Positions 1 to 7,555 of a stretch of DNA of 33,534 nucleotides are shown here, one piece after another; within the stretch, counting starts at the first letter, position 1, and each line of letters begins with the position of its first letter. This DNA is from Planctomycetota bacterium (GTDB lineage: Bacteria; Planctomycetota; UBA1135). Below the pieces are notes generated by a model. It saw nothing but the letters and a program-made list of their open reading frames with translations. It ran no database searches and was not told the origin of the DNA. A program made the translations under genes and the position numbers. The stretch lies in NCBI GenBank assembly GCA_024275135.1, contig JAJRZS010000004.1, positions 1-33,534 of the forward strand. Direction: 5' to 3'.

Positions 1-231
1 ACTGGTGAAGATGGAAATAAAGGCGAAGTTGAGAATCAGCAGAAACGTGGTCAGCCCCATTGCCGCTTGTGCATCGGCGCCGAGGTCAGCAATCCAAAAC
101 TGATCATTGACTCGGTAGCCAGCATGCAGCAATAACGACAGGGTGATTGGCCAAGAAAGCTGGAAAGCCTCGCGCAGGCTGGCGGCCGCGCTAGTGGAGT
201 GGGCGAGGGGAGCAAGGCGGGGAGCAGACAC
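1..231 (-). CDS. MATE-family efflux transporter, N-terminal part (cut by window edge)
   Basis: I translated this by hand from the minus strand; it runs off the left edge, leaving 77 codons. After a short polar N-terminus the reading frame gives REAFQLSWPITLSLLLHAGY, then RVNDQFWIADLGADAQAAMG and a hydrophobic stretch. This matches the first helix and the loop of MATE/NorM transporters (leucine-rich helix, V/N-D-xx-[FW]-I-xx-LG-xx-A-xAA-xG). MATE proteins export drugs or metabolites, or flip lipid-linked substrates, using Na+ or H+ gradients. The start is taken as GTG at 231-229, four bases after the stop of the upstream minus-strand gene; no Met codon is available before the second helix. The two genes are probably co-transcribed. 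The substrate cannot be told from this fragment. Confidence 0.75.
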   Translation of the reverse strand, partial: MSAPRLAPLAHSTSAAASLREAFQLSWPITLSLLLHAGYRVNDQFWIADLGADAQAAMGLTTFLLILNFAFISIFTS

Positions 232-235
232 CTTG

Positions 236-1282
236 CTACGGAAAGCGACGCATGGGAATGGAAAGAGTGAGCGGCATATCCGCATGCACCGTGGCTTGGC
301 GGCCGACGTGGCGATAAGGCCCACCGTAGGCAACAAAACTGTAATCCCCTGGCGGGAGGGCGGGGAAATGCACGCTGCCGTCTTTTTTTAGGGCTAGGCT
401 CTCGGAGAACCCTTTCCCTTCGCTTTGCCGGATGGCTTGCACGCGGAGGGTGCGCCAATCGGTGGCTGCGACTTCGGGGCCATCGAGAAAATTGATTTGG
501 ATAGTGGCGCTGCCCATGGGGCCGACGGTGAACGACACCCAAGCTTCGGGGGCATTGCGGCTAATGCCGATGATTTGCACCTCACTCAGTGGATTGCGAA
601 AGGTGCCCACATAGACCTCAAACTCGCCATCGCGCAGCCCGCTGATTTTGAAACGGCCATCTACCCCGGTGCTGGTGGTGATGGGCACTTGACTGGCACC
701 GAGGGCGGTGGAATGAAACCGAGCCGCCACGGGTATGTGGGCGACGGGGCGGCCGTCCGCATCCACCACCTGGCCGACAATGGAGGCCGCCGGCTGCAGA
801 GGGACGGCGAAGAACTGGTCAGGTTGGTCTGCCGACACCGTGAGCAACAAGCTTTGTTTCAAACAATCGGGGGCGGTGAGTATGAGCCGGTAGTGGTCGA
901 GCGGAACTTTTTCAAAGGCGAAGCGCGGGTGATCGGAGGAAACGCCAAGGGTTTGCAGGGGTGGGCCTCCAGCTTGGGGGACTAGTTGCAATTCGATGCC
1001 CGGCGGCCAAATCACCCAGTCTTCGGCTACCACCCGCCCGCGCACACTGCCATGGGATGGGGGTTGGATGACGGTGCTGCGCTGCGTTTGCGCTTGGTTT
1101 TCCAACTCGCCTGCTTGCGGTGGAGGTGCTGGCAGGCTGGGTTGGGGCTGGGGCGAGGGAGGGGGCAGCTCGGGGGTGGAGGTGTGGGTGCTAAAAACCC
1201 AGATCACAGCCCCCAGGAGTACCAGCAGCGAAGCCGGTACCCACCAAGTGGTTCTTCCGAGGTTGGAGGTGCGAAAGGACAT
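236..1282 (-). CDS. Membrane-anchored protein with carboxypeptidase-regulatory-like beta repeats
   Basis: This is a 348-aa protein with a single N-terminal hydrophobic segment (about residues 14-30, signal anchor), a Pro-rich linker (about 35-60) and then beta-rich repeats. The repeats carry hallmarks of the carboxypeptidase-D regulatory-like (transthyretin-like) fold: SVRGRVV near residue 78, ASIVGQVVDADGRPVA near 168, GVDGRFKISGLRDGEF near 207 and a final PPGDYSFVAYGG. It probably sits outside the inner membrane and serves binding or structural roles; no catalytic motif is seen. ATG at 1282 is preferred over the adjacent GTG at 1285. It is followed after 4 bp by the MATE gene and is divergent from the AP-superfamily gene at 1329 (46 bp apart). 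A larger protein of the same architecture lies at 29956-32061. Confidence 0.75.
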   Translation of the reverse strand: MSFRTSNLGRTTWWVPASLLVLLGAVIWVFSTHTSTPELPPPSPQPQPSLPAPPPQAGELENQAQTQRSTVIQPPSHGSVRGRVVAEDWVIWPPGIELQLVPQAGGPPLQTLGVSSDHPRFAFEKVPLDHYRLILTAPDCLKQSLLLTVSADQPDQFFAVPLQPAASIVGQVVDADGRPVAHIPVAARFHSTALGASQVPITTSTGVDGRFKISGLRDGEFEVYVGTFRNPLSEVQIIGISRNAPEAWVSFTVGPMGSATIQINFLDGPEVAATDWRTLRVQAIRQSEGKGFSESLALKKDGSVHFPALPPGDYSFVAYGGPYRHVGRQATVHADMPLTLSIPMRRFP

Positions 1283-1328
1283 CACGCGACCATAAACTAC
1301 GCGTCTCCCTCTCGTTCACCAAACCATC

Positions 1329-3809
1329 ATGATTCGCCGCCTTCTTACTCTCGGCGCCGTGGCATTTTTGCTTTTCGGCACCGCCTGGTCCTTTTCTACT
1401 CTGCATCCCGACGCTACGCCGCAGGCGGAAGTGGGGCGTGTGATTATCCTCGGCATGGATGGCATGGATGCGGAAATGGCCCGCCAATGGATGGATTCCG
1501 GCGATTTGCCTAATTTTCAGCGCCTGCGCGAGCAAGGCACCTTTGCTCCATTGATGCCGGCAAATCCCGCGCAATCTCCGGTTTCTTGGGCCACCTTGAA
1601 TACGGGGGTCAACCCCGGCAAGCATGGCATTTTCGATTTTGTGGGCATCACCCGCACTGGGGATAAAGGCCATCCGGTGATGCCTGGAATTGGCTTTCAA
1701 AAACCGAAGAGGGTTTCGGCCGAAGAGGCGGGATTGCCCTATGCCAACCAAAACACGCTTTACCAAATTATGGGAGGCGGAGTGGCTGCAGGATTGTTGC
1801 TGCTGTTTTTGCTTGGACGCATCAACAAGGGCTTGGGCTTGGTCGCGGGCCTGGGGGTTGCCGGTGGTGCGCTTTGGTTCGGCTTTTCTTGGATGGGGGT
1901 TTATCCGGACTCTGGTTTTCCGGATTACGAGGGATTGAATCGTGCGGAAACCTATTGGGAAACCTTGGATCGTGCAGGCATACCTTTCCGCGGTCAAGGC
2001 ACGATTGTGGCCTACCCAGCCCAAGAGTTGGAGCATGGTCATTTGATTGCCGGCCTGGGTGCTCCCGACGCCAAGGGCGGATTGAATTCAAGTGCGATTT
2101 ACACCACGGCCACCGAACGCCAGGGACGGCGCAAGGCCTACCCCTCCTTGCCGGCACATACCATTGATGAAACCAAGGACTGGGCGGAGCCCAGCGGCAA
2201 GTCCGCTGGCACAACGCGGGTGTTCACCTTCCAAAAAGAAGCTGACGGCAGCCTGAGCTCCTTTTTGTTTGGCCCCCACAACTCCATTTTGGAGCAAGGC
2301 TTGAAGGCGGAGCGCGATAAGCTGATGGCAGATGGGGGCAGCGATCCGGAGCGCCTGCAAGAGCTGAATGCGCTTTTGGGAACCGCCCGATCCCGCGGCA
2401 ATCGCAGCCTGTTGGATACTTCGGTGCCGCTGTCTGCACAATGGAAGAAGGGGGAGTCGGTCACCCTCACGGTAGACGGGCAAACGCAAACCATCGCCAT
2501 GAACACCTGGAGCGATTTTTATCAGGTGGAGTTTCCGTGGCATCCAAAATTCAGTACTTGGGCCTTGGTGCGCTTTTGGGTGGAAGAGAGGGATGGTGCT
2601 CTGGAAGTTTTCGCTTCTCCTTTGCAAATCGACCCGGAGCATCCCACCCCCGGTAGCCGCATTTGTTGGCCACCAGATTTTGCTCGTGAGTTAGAAGGCC
2701 GCATTGGGCGCTTTGAAACTTTGGGTTGGGCCTGCCAAACCCATGCGGTGAAAGATGCCGAGTTGTCGGATGACGCTTTTTTGGCCGACATCGAGTTTAC
2801 TTTGGGTTGGCGCAAAAAATTGTTGGAAGATGCGGTGGCGAGCAACGATTGGAAAGTGTTGTTTCACTTCTTCGGCACCCCCGATCGCATTTGCCATATG
2901 TTGATGCGCCATATGGATCCGCAGCATCCCCAATACGATGCCAAGGAAGCCAATCGGGTGGTGCATTACTTCGGGCGTGATTTCGCGCTCAAAGACAGTG
3001 CTTTGGTGATTTACCAGGAGATGGACAAAGTTGTGGGCTATTTGTTGGGTGAAGTCCTAGGTGAGAACGATGTGTTGATGATCGTGTCCGACCATGGTTT
3101 CGATAGCTTCCGTCGTCAGGTGGATTTGAATGCTTGGCTGGCCAAAGAGGGCTTCCTGACCTTGGCTAATCACAGTGCCCTGGGCATTCCGCGCACGGCC
3201 AAAGAAATGCGGAAGAGCACTTTAGGTTTCGTGGAATGGAGGGAAACTCAGGCTTATTCGGTGGCCATTGGCAAGATTTACCTCAACCTCAAAGGGCGGG
3301 AAGTACGGGGTACTGTGGATCCGGCCGATGCCGATGCCGTTTTGGCCAAGCTCACCGAGGATTTGTACAACATGGTGGATCCAAAGACCGGCGAAAAGGT
3401 GGTGAAAAAGGTTTACCTGCGCGACGACATCTATTCCGGTCCTTATGTGCATCAATCGAAGACGGGGGGGGAAGGCGCGGCCGAAATCACCATCGACTTC
3501 TACCCTGGCTACCGTGCTTCCTGGTCGGTAACGGGAGGCGGCATCAACCTAAGCGATGGCACTGATGAAAATGGCGATACCATCGCCGTTCCCGGTGAGT
3601 TCATTTTCGACAACGATTACGCTTGGTCGGGAGACCACTGCGGCGTCGACATTCAGGTGGTGCAGGGGATTTTCTTCAGCAACAAGCCTTTGGCCTTGCC
3701 GGCAGGAGACAGCTTCTACGATGCCACCCACTTGGCACCGACCGTGTTGAAGCTGGAGAAGGTGAAGGTGCCGCAGAATTACGACCGCGCCCCACTCCAG
3801 TGGAAGTAG
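1329..3809 (+). CDS. Alkaline-phosphatase-superfamily phosphodiesterase/nucleotide-pyrophosphatase-like membrane enzyme
   Basis: This 826-aa protein has an N-terminal hydrophobic segment (about 4-22) followed by an AP-superfamily catalytic domain of the type I phosphodiesterase/nucleotide pyrophosphatase kind. Likely metal ligands are D44 (GMDGMD), D519 and H523 (TPDRICH), D588-H589 (SDHGF) and H770 (WSGDHC). S83 in QSPVSW aligns with the family's nucleophile. The PGKHGIFDF motif is shared with the two paralogues at 7556 and 9715. Unusually, two predicted membrane helices (about 146-163 and 167-189) interrupt the catalytic domain just after the nucleophile region. The catalytic parts would be periplasmic. 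The substrate is unknown; hydrolysis or transfer of a phospho- or sulfo-group is possible. The ATG has no visible Shine-Dalgarno. A G8 run (3464-3471) lies in frame. Confidence 0.85.
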   Translation: MIRRLLTLGAVAFLLFGTAWSFSTLHPDATPQAEVGRVIILGMDGMDAEMARQWMDSGDLPNFQRLREQGTFAPLMPANPAQSPVSWATLNTGVNPGKHGIFDFVGITRTGDKGHPVMPGIGFQKPKRVSAEEAGLPYANQNTLYQIMGGGVAAGLLLLFLLGRINKGLGLVAGLGVAGGALWFGFSWMGVYPDSGFPDYEGLNRAETYWETLDRAGIPFRGQGTIVAYPAQELEHGHLIAGLGAPDAKGGLNSSAIYTTATERQGRRKAYPSLPAHTIDETKDWAEPSGKSAGTTRVFTFQKEADGSLSSFLFGPHNSILEQGLKAERDKLMADGGSDPERLQELNALLGTARSRGNRSLLDTSVPLSAQWKKGESVTLTVDGQTQTIAMNTWSDFYQVEFPWHPKFSTWALVRFWVEERDGALEVFASPLQIDPEHPTPGSRICWPPDFARELEGRIGRFETLGWACQTHAVKDAELSDDAFLADIEFTLGWRKKLLEDAVASNDWKVLFHFFGTPDRICHMLMRHMDPQHPQYDAKEANRVVHYFGRDFALKDSALVIYQEMDKVVGYLLGEVLGENDVLMIVSDHGFDSFRRQVDLNAWLAKEGFLTLANHSALGIPRTAKEMRKSTLGFVEWRETQAYSVAIGKIYLNLKGREVRGTVDPADADAVLAKLTEDLYNMVDPKTGEKVVKKVYLRDDIYSGPYVHQSKTGGEGAAEITIDFYPGYRASWSVTGGGINLSDGTDENGDTIAVPGEFIFDNDYAWSGDHCGVDIQVVQGIFFSNKPLALPAGDSFYDATHLAPTVLKLEKVKVPQNYDRAPLQWK

Positions 3810-3839
3810 GGCGCGGTTGGGAAATGGGTGGCTGGACGC

Positions 3840-4343
3840 TCAGTCGCCCACGTAGCCGACGGAGCTGAGGTCGGCGCCAGGGCCTTCGGTGCGAATGAGC
3901 TCGAGGGCCTTTTCAATTTTCGCCAGCTGCGGCTTCAACTCTGGAAACTGGCCGACGCCAAAGGCGAGGAGGGCTTCACCCACCTCTGTAGTGGCGCCTT
4001 TGATGGCCAAATCGCAGAGCCGGAGGATGGATTGGGCGTCGACGCGGTCGGCGAAATCCGATTTGATGCGGCTCAGATCTTGCACCGCAGCCGAATCGTT
4101 GCCAGCCTGCATATGCAGCTCCAGCATGGCCAAGAGGGCATCCCCTTGGGTTTGGTTGTCGCCATGAGCCAGCGCGTAGGCGTAGCCTTGTTCGGCGGTG
4201 ACTGTGTTGCCGGAAGCACGCGCAGCATCGGCCTGCTCCATGGCGGCGACGGGGTCGTCGAAGGCGGGGGCAGGGGGGGTGCTGTCGGAGCAGGCAGCGA
4301 GGCCGAGGAGGCAAAGAAGGGAAGTTAGGGCGGAGAATCGCAT
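3840..4343 (-). CDS. Small TPR-like lipoprotein
   Basis: This 167-aa protein has a lipoprotein signal peptide ending in LGLAAC, with the lipidated Cys at about residue 18. The mature part is alpha-helical and Ala/Leu-rich, with a repeat pattern like tetratricopeptide helices (AAMEQADAARASGN; ALLAMLELHMQAGN), so a scaffold role is likely. It ends in LSSVGYVGD, which resembles the LxxLGY tails of the two small proteins at 4561 and 11880. It converges with the AP-superfamily gene ending at 3809 (30 bp gap, no terminator seen) and is divergent from the sulfate-activation cluster. No named family is recognised. Confidence 0.7.
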   Translation of the reverse strand: MRFSALTSLLCLLGLAACSDSTPPAPAFDDPVAAMEQADAARASGNTVTAEQGYAYALAHGDNQTQGDALLAMLELHMQAGNDSAAVQDLSRIKSDFADRVDAQSILRLCDLAIKGATTEVGEALLAFGVGQFPELKPQLAKIEKALELIRTEGPGADLSSVGYVGD

Positions 4344-4402
4344 GAGATTTCGGTCTGGAGGAGCCAGAGTCTTAGCTTACGGCTATTGGGCCAACCCATT
4401 TT

Positions 4403-4433
4403 CGCTTTTTTTGCTCAGAAAGGCAAAAAAACG
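4403..4433. repeat. AT-rich imperfect inverted repeat
   Basis: The arms CGCTTTTTTTGC (4403-4414) and GCAAAAAAACG (4423-4433) can pair with one bulged base around an 8-base spacer. It lies between two divergent genes, so it is unlikely to be a normal terminator for either. It may be an operator or a bent-DNA element upstream of the sulfate-activation cluster. No confident -35/-10 pair was found in this intergenic region. Confidence 0.4.
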
Positions 4434-4492
4434 AAGAAAGATGCGAATTTCTCGGCTCAGGCTCCGATAAGGCTACGATTGGAGAAAAATCA

Positions 4493-4544
4493 CACTCCAA
4501 ATAGGTAGATAGATACACTCCAATAGGGTAACCTATGGCACTCC
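4493..4544 (+). promoter_or_regulatory. Three direct CACTCC repeats at a 23-bp period (candidate operator)
   Basis: CACTCC occurs at 4493-4498, 4516-4521 and 4539-4544, exactly 23 bp apart. The first two continue as CACTCCAA. An inverted copy, ATTGGAG, lies at 4478-4484 and is complementary to CTCCAAT at 4518-4524. The array lies 17-68 bp upstream of the small ribbon-helix-helix-like gene at 4561, the first gene of the sulfate-activation cluster. Regular phasing of direct repeats before an operon is typical of activator or repressor binding. The regulator is unknown; the product of the adjacent small gene is one candidate. Confidence 0.45.
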
Positions 4545-4560
4545 CTGACCGTCCTCGGCC

Positions 4561-4779
4561 ATGCAAAAAGAAACTCGCGTCACCGTCAAAATCCCACGCC
4601 CGCTTTACCGGCGGATCCAGCAGGTGATCGAAAACACTGGGTTCTCCTCAGCGACCGATTTCATCGTGTATGTGCTTCGCGACTTGATGAGCGAAGTGGA
4701 GACCAAAGAGGACCGGGAGTACACCCCAGAAGAGTTGCAGGCGATTCGGCAAAAGCTGAAAAACCTGGGCTACCTGTAA
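4561..4779 (+). CDS. Small ribbon-helix-helix-like protein with LGY tail
   Basis: This 72-aa protein starts with a short beta-like strand (TRVTVKIP) followed by two helices, the second after GFSSATDF. That pattern fits CopG/Arc-type ribbon-helix-helix DNA-binding proteins. A charged linker (about 45-58) leads to a C-terminal helix ending LKNLGYL. It is a paralogue of the 65-aa protein at 11880: both share a basic strand, G-[FY]-SS-x-x-[DE]-F and a final LxxLGY. It is the first gene before sat (23 bp gap) and sits just after three phased repeats, so autoregulation or control of the cluster is a reasonable inference. A structural adaptor role cannot be excluded. The start ATG is clear, but no Shine-Dalgarno is visible. 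Confidence 0.75.
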   Translation: MQKETRVTVKIPRPLYRRIQQVIENTGFSSATDFIVYVLRDLMSEVETKEDREYTPEELQAIRQKLKNLGYL

Positions 4780-4802
4780 ACACAAAAACCTTTGATTGAA
4801 TC

Positions 4803-5954
4803 ATGATCGCTCCGCACGGTGGAACCCTTGTTAACCGTCTCGTCGAAGGCGACGAGCGCACTTCCCTGTTAGAAAAGGCCGCTTCATTGCCTGCCGTCAC
4901 CCTCAATTCGCGCGAAGCTAGCGATTTGGAAATGATTGCGGTGGGGGCGATGAGTCCCTTGCAAGGTTTTATGAATGAGGCCGACTATCAGGGTGTGGTC
5001 AACAACATGCATTTGGCTAGCGGAGTGGCTTGGCCCTTGCCTGTGGTGCTGAGCCCCAAGGCTGGAGAAGAGGTCGCCGTTGGTGCGGAAGTGGCACTAA
5101 AAGGAGAAGATGGAGCCATTTATGGCGTGATGACCATCGACAGCGTCTATCAACCCAACAAGCGCGAGGAGTTGGAGAAATGCTTCAAAGGGGATGAAGA
5201 GCATCCTGCCTGGGGTTATTTGTCTTCCATTGGCGACACCTACATCGGTGGCACCATCATTGTGGCCAACCTGCCACAGCATGAGAAGCACAACGAATAT
5301 CGTCTCACTCCTGCACAAACCCGGGCTGCATTTGCGGAAAAAGGTTGGAATACCATCGTGGCCTTCCAAACCCGCAACCCCATCCACCGCGCCCACGAAT
5401 ACCTCACCAAGGTGGCTTTGGAGCAAACCGATGGCCTTCTTGTCCACCCCTTAGTTGGCGACACCAAGTCGGACGACATCCCTTCGGATGTGCGGATGAA
5501 GTGCTACCACGTGCTGCTGAACAAGTATTATCCCCTAGACCGCACCATGTTGGCTGTGTATCCCCAAGCCATGCGTTATGGTGGTCCGCGGGAAGCCATT
5601 CTGCATGCTCTGTGTCGCCAAAACTACGGCTGCACCCACATCATCATCGGTCGCGACCACGCCGGCGTTGGCTCTTACTACGGCACCTTCGATGCCCAAC
5701 AGATTTTCAGCCAATTTGCCGATGGAGAAATCCTAATCAACACTCTGCTCTTTGAGCATGCATTTTACTGCAAGCTCACCGGTGGCATGGCTTCGACCAA
5801 GTCCAGCCCTGCCTCTAACGAAGACAAAATCTTCCTCTCCGGCACCAAAGTCCGCGAAATGCTCACCAAGGGCGAACGTCCGCCGGTGGAGTTTACGCGG
5901 CCCGAAGTCGCCGACATTCTCATCGAAGCCTACGCCCAAACGGCCAAAGCTTAG
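4803..5954 (+). CDS. sat: Sulfate adenylyltransferase (ATP sulfurylase, single-polypeptide type)
   Basis: This 383-aa enzyme makes adenosine 5'-phosphosulfate (APS) and pyrophosphate from ATP and sulfate in the cytoplasm. It has the defining motifs of the homo-oligomeric Sat/Met3 family: QTRNPIHRAHEY at 189-200 (the QxRNP-HxxH nucleotide site), GRDHAG at 283-288 and SGTKVREML at 346-354. Length is normal for the form without a fused APS kinase. It is not the CysD/CysN heterodimer common in enterobacteria. It lies between the small ribbon-helix-helix-like gene and an AP-superfamily gene, with cysC two genes on, so the cluster can convert sulfate to PAPS. No Shine-Dalgarno is seen before the ATG (upstream bases TTGATTGAATC). 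Confidence 0.97.
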   Translation: MIAPHGGTLVNRLVEGDERTSLLEKAASLPAVTLNSREASDLEMIAVGAMSPLQGFMNEADYQGVVNNMHLASGVAWPLPVVLSPKAGEEVAVGAEVALKGEDGAIYGVMTIDSVYQPNKREELEKCFKGDEEHPAWGYLSSIGDTYIGGTIIVANLPQHEKHNEYRLTPAQTRAAFAEKGWNTIVAFQTRNPIHRAHEYLTKVALEQTDGLLVHPLVGDTKSDDIPSDVRMKCYHVLLNKYYPLDRTMLAVYPQAMRYGGPREAILHALCRQNYGCTHIIIGRDHAGVGSYYGTFDAQQIFSQFADGEILINTLLFEHAFYCKLTGGMASTKSSPASNEDKIFLSGTKVREMLTKGERPPVEFTRPEVADILIEAYAQTAKA

Positions 5955-5978
5955 TCCTAATTCGTTCGCTCGAGATTC

Positions 5979-6893
5979 ATGTTCGGCATCTTCGGCAAAA
6001 AACGCGAAAACAACCACCTGTTCATCATCACCCTCGACTCGTGCCGCTATGACTCCTTCATGGCGGCCGAGCCAGAGAACATCGCCAAATTGTGTGGCGG
6101 TTTAAGCAACGTGGAGCGGCGTTTCTCCTACGCCGGATGGACGGCCCCTTCGCATTACAACCTGCTTACCGGCTTGGTTCCGCATAGCAGTCCTACAGAA
6201 GTGTATGCCTCGGAGTACTACAAAGAGGATTTGTACAAGTTCAAGGATCGCTTGGGGGTGGAAGATGCCGGCTTTGAAGCCATGATTCCGCATCTGTGGC
6301 TTCCGGCTTACATGAAAAAGAAAGGCTACGAAACCCATGCTTTGGTGTCCTTGCCGGTGCTGAATCCGGCTACCGGCATCAATCGGGATTTTGACACCTT
6401 CAAGCTCATGCCCAAGCACAACGACATGTTGGCCATGCTGGATGAGATGGAAGCCCATAAGAAGCGGGAATCCAAGGGATTGAAAGGCAACTTGCCTCAG
6501 TTCTATTTGATGAACGTGGGGGAAACCCACTATCCCTACGGCCTTCCCGACGAAGACAAAAACGATCTTCCTCATATCTCCGGCGTCAATGGCATTTTCC
6601 GCAAGTTGGATAAGCAAATTGACGACGAAGGTGTCCTCGTTTCCGACAATGAATCCGGAGATTTCATGGACATGGAGATGATCGAAAAATGTCGTCAGCG
6701 CCAAATCAATACGGTGAAATACCTCGACCAAGTGGTGTTTCCGCGTTTTTACGACATGCTGCCGAAAGACAGCTGGGTCATCGTGACTGCCGACCACGGT
6801 GAACTGTTCGGGGAAGGTGGCTATTTTGGCCACGGCCCCATCATGCACGATAAGTGTTTCGAGGTGCCGTTCCTCGAAGGCAAACTCAAGTAA
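5979..6893 (+). CDS. Minimal sulfatase-like AP-superfamily protein, apparently cytoplasmic
   Basis: This 304-aa protein has sulfatase-fold motifs: ITLDSCRYDSF with metal ligand D20, WTAPSHYNLLTG where T55 takes the place of the formylglycine Cys of true sulfatases, and TADHGELFGEGGYFGHG with D272, H273 and H285. Without Cys or Ser at that position it should not be an arylsulfatase. A Thr nucleophile is used by AP-superfamily phosphotransferases and phosphodiesterases. There is no signal peptide or membrane helix, so it is probably cytoplasmic. It stops a few residues after the HDKCFEVPF motif and so lacks the C-terminal subdomain of most sulfatases. It sits between sat and cysC, 24 bp after sat and 30 bp before cysC, which suggests a job linked to APS/PAPS or a sulfated or phosphorylated metabolite. 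Confidence 0.85.
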   Translation: MFGIFGKKRENNHLFIITLDSCRYDSFMAAEPENIAKLCGGLSNVERRFSYAGWTAPSHYNLLTGLVPHSSPTEVYASEYYKEDLYKFKDRLGVEDAGFEAMIPHLWLPAYMKKKGYETHALVSLPVLNPATGINRDFDTFKLMPKHNDMLAMLDEMEAHKKRESKGLKGNLPQFYLMNVGETHYPYGLPDEDKNDLPHISGVNGIFRKLDKQIDDEGVLVSDNESGDFMDMEMIEKCRQRQINTVKYLDQVVFPRFYDMLPKDSWVIVTADHGELFGEGGYFGHGPIMHDKCFEVPFLEGKLK

Positions 6894-6923
6894 CCATCCC
6901 CGCTACCACCAAACCATAGTCCC

Positions 6924-7475
6924 ATGACTGACCACAAAGGATTTGTTCTCTGGTTCACCGGCCTCTCCGGTTCCGGAAAGTCCACCCTCTCCCGCATGAT
7001 TGAAGGCGAGTTGCGCAAGCGCGGCTGCAAAGTCGAAGTGCTCGACGGCGACGAAGTGCGCGAAAACTTGTCCAAAGGCCTTGGTTTTTCCAAGGAAGAT
7101 CGTGACACCAACATTCGCCGCATCGGTTATGTCGCCAAATTGTTGGCACGAAACGGTGCGATTGCCATCACGGCCGCCATTTCTCCCTACAAGGAAGTGC
7201 GCGATCAAGTGCGGGCGATGAATCGCAACTTCGTAGAAGTGTACGCCGATTGCTCCATCGAAGAGTTGACGCGCCGCGACGTGAAGGGCCTTTACGCCAA
7301 GGCCTTGTCGGGTGAGATCAAGAACTTCACCGGCATTTCGGATCCTTATGAAGCTCCTGAAAACCCGGAGATTACCATCAATTCCGAAACCCAAACCCCT
7401 GAGGAGTCGCTTGAGGTCATCATGAGCTATCTTGAAGGCCAAGGCTACATTCCTGCCGTCGCTGCCAACGCCTAA
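6924..7475 (+). CDS. cysC: Adenylyl-sulfate kinase (APS kinase)
   Basis: This 183-aa kinase phosphorylates APS at the 3' position with ATP to give PAPS. The P-loop is GLSGSGKST (13-21). [20 protein letters not shown] follows, then [16 protein letters not shown], and ISPYKEVRD carries the conserved active-site Ser region. [16 protein letters not shown] is the substrate-lid signature of the family. It is full length and unfused. With sat it completes sulfate activation to PAPS. A strong hairpin follows immediately (7491-7522), so part of transcription may stop here before the next AP-superfamily gene. The ATG at 6924 is followed within 15 residues by the P-loop, as expected; no Shine-Dalgarno is visible. 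Confidence 0.97.
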   Translation: MTDHKGFVLWFTGLSGSGKSTLSRMIEGELRKRGCKVEVLDGDEVRENLSKGLGFSKEDRDTNIRRIGYVAKLLARNGAIAITAAISPYKEVRDQVRAMNRNFVEVYADCSIEELTRRDVKGLYAKALSGEIKNFTGISDPYEAPENPEITINSETQTPEESLEVIMSYLEGQGYIPAVAANA

Positions 7476-7490
7476 TTGTTGTGCAGGTTA

Positions 7491-7530
7491 GGGGGGAAAG
7501 AGGTGAAAAGCTCTTTCCCCCCTGTTCTGT
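7491..7530 (+). terminator. Strong hairpin after cysC, probable partial terminator
   Basis: A perfect 12-bp inverted repeat has arms GGGGGGAAAGAG (7491-7502) and CTCTTTCCCCCC (7511-7522) with an 8-base loop. It is followed by TGTTCTGT rather than a clean T run, so termination may be incomplete or the hairpin may act as an mRNA stabiliser. Its position argues that the next gene starts at ATG 7556, not at the in-frame GTG 7481 that would place the hairpin inside the coding region. Confidence 0.6.
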
Positions 7531-7555
7531 ATCACGCATAATTCGCCCTTCGCCC

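Noticed and set aside
51..542. 163-aa minus-strand open frame
   Set aside because: It overlaps two better frames (the MATE fragment and the beta-repeat protein) and is Arg/Pro/Ser-rich without domain features.
7481..7555. Upstream GTG start for the AP enzyme
   Set aside because: It would translate through a perfect 12-bp hairpin and bury the signal peptide that begins at ATG 7556.
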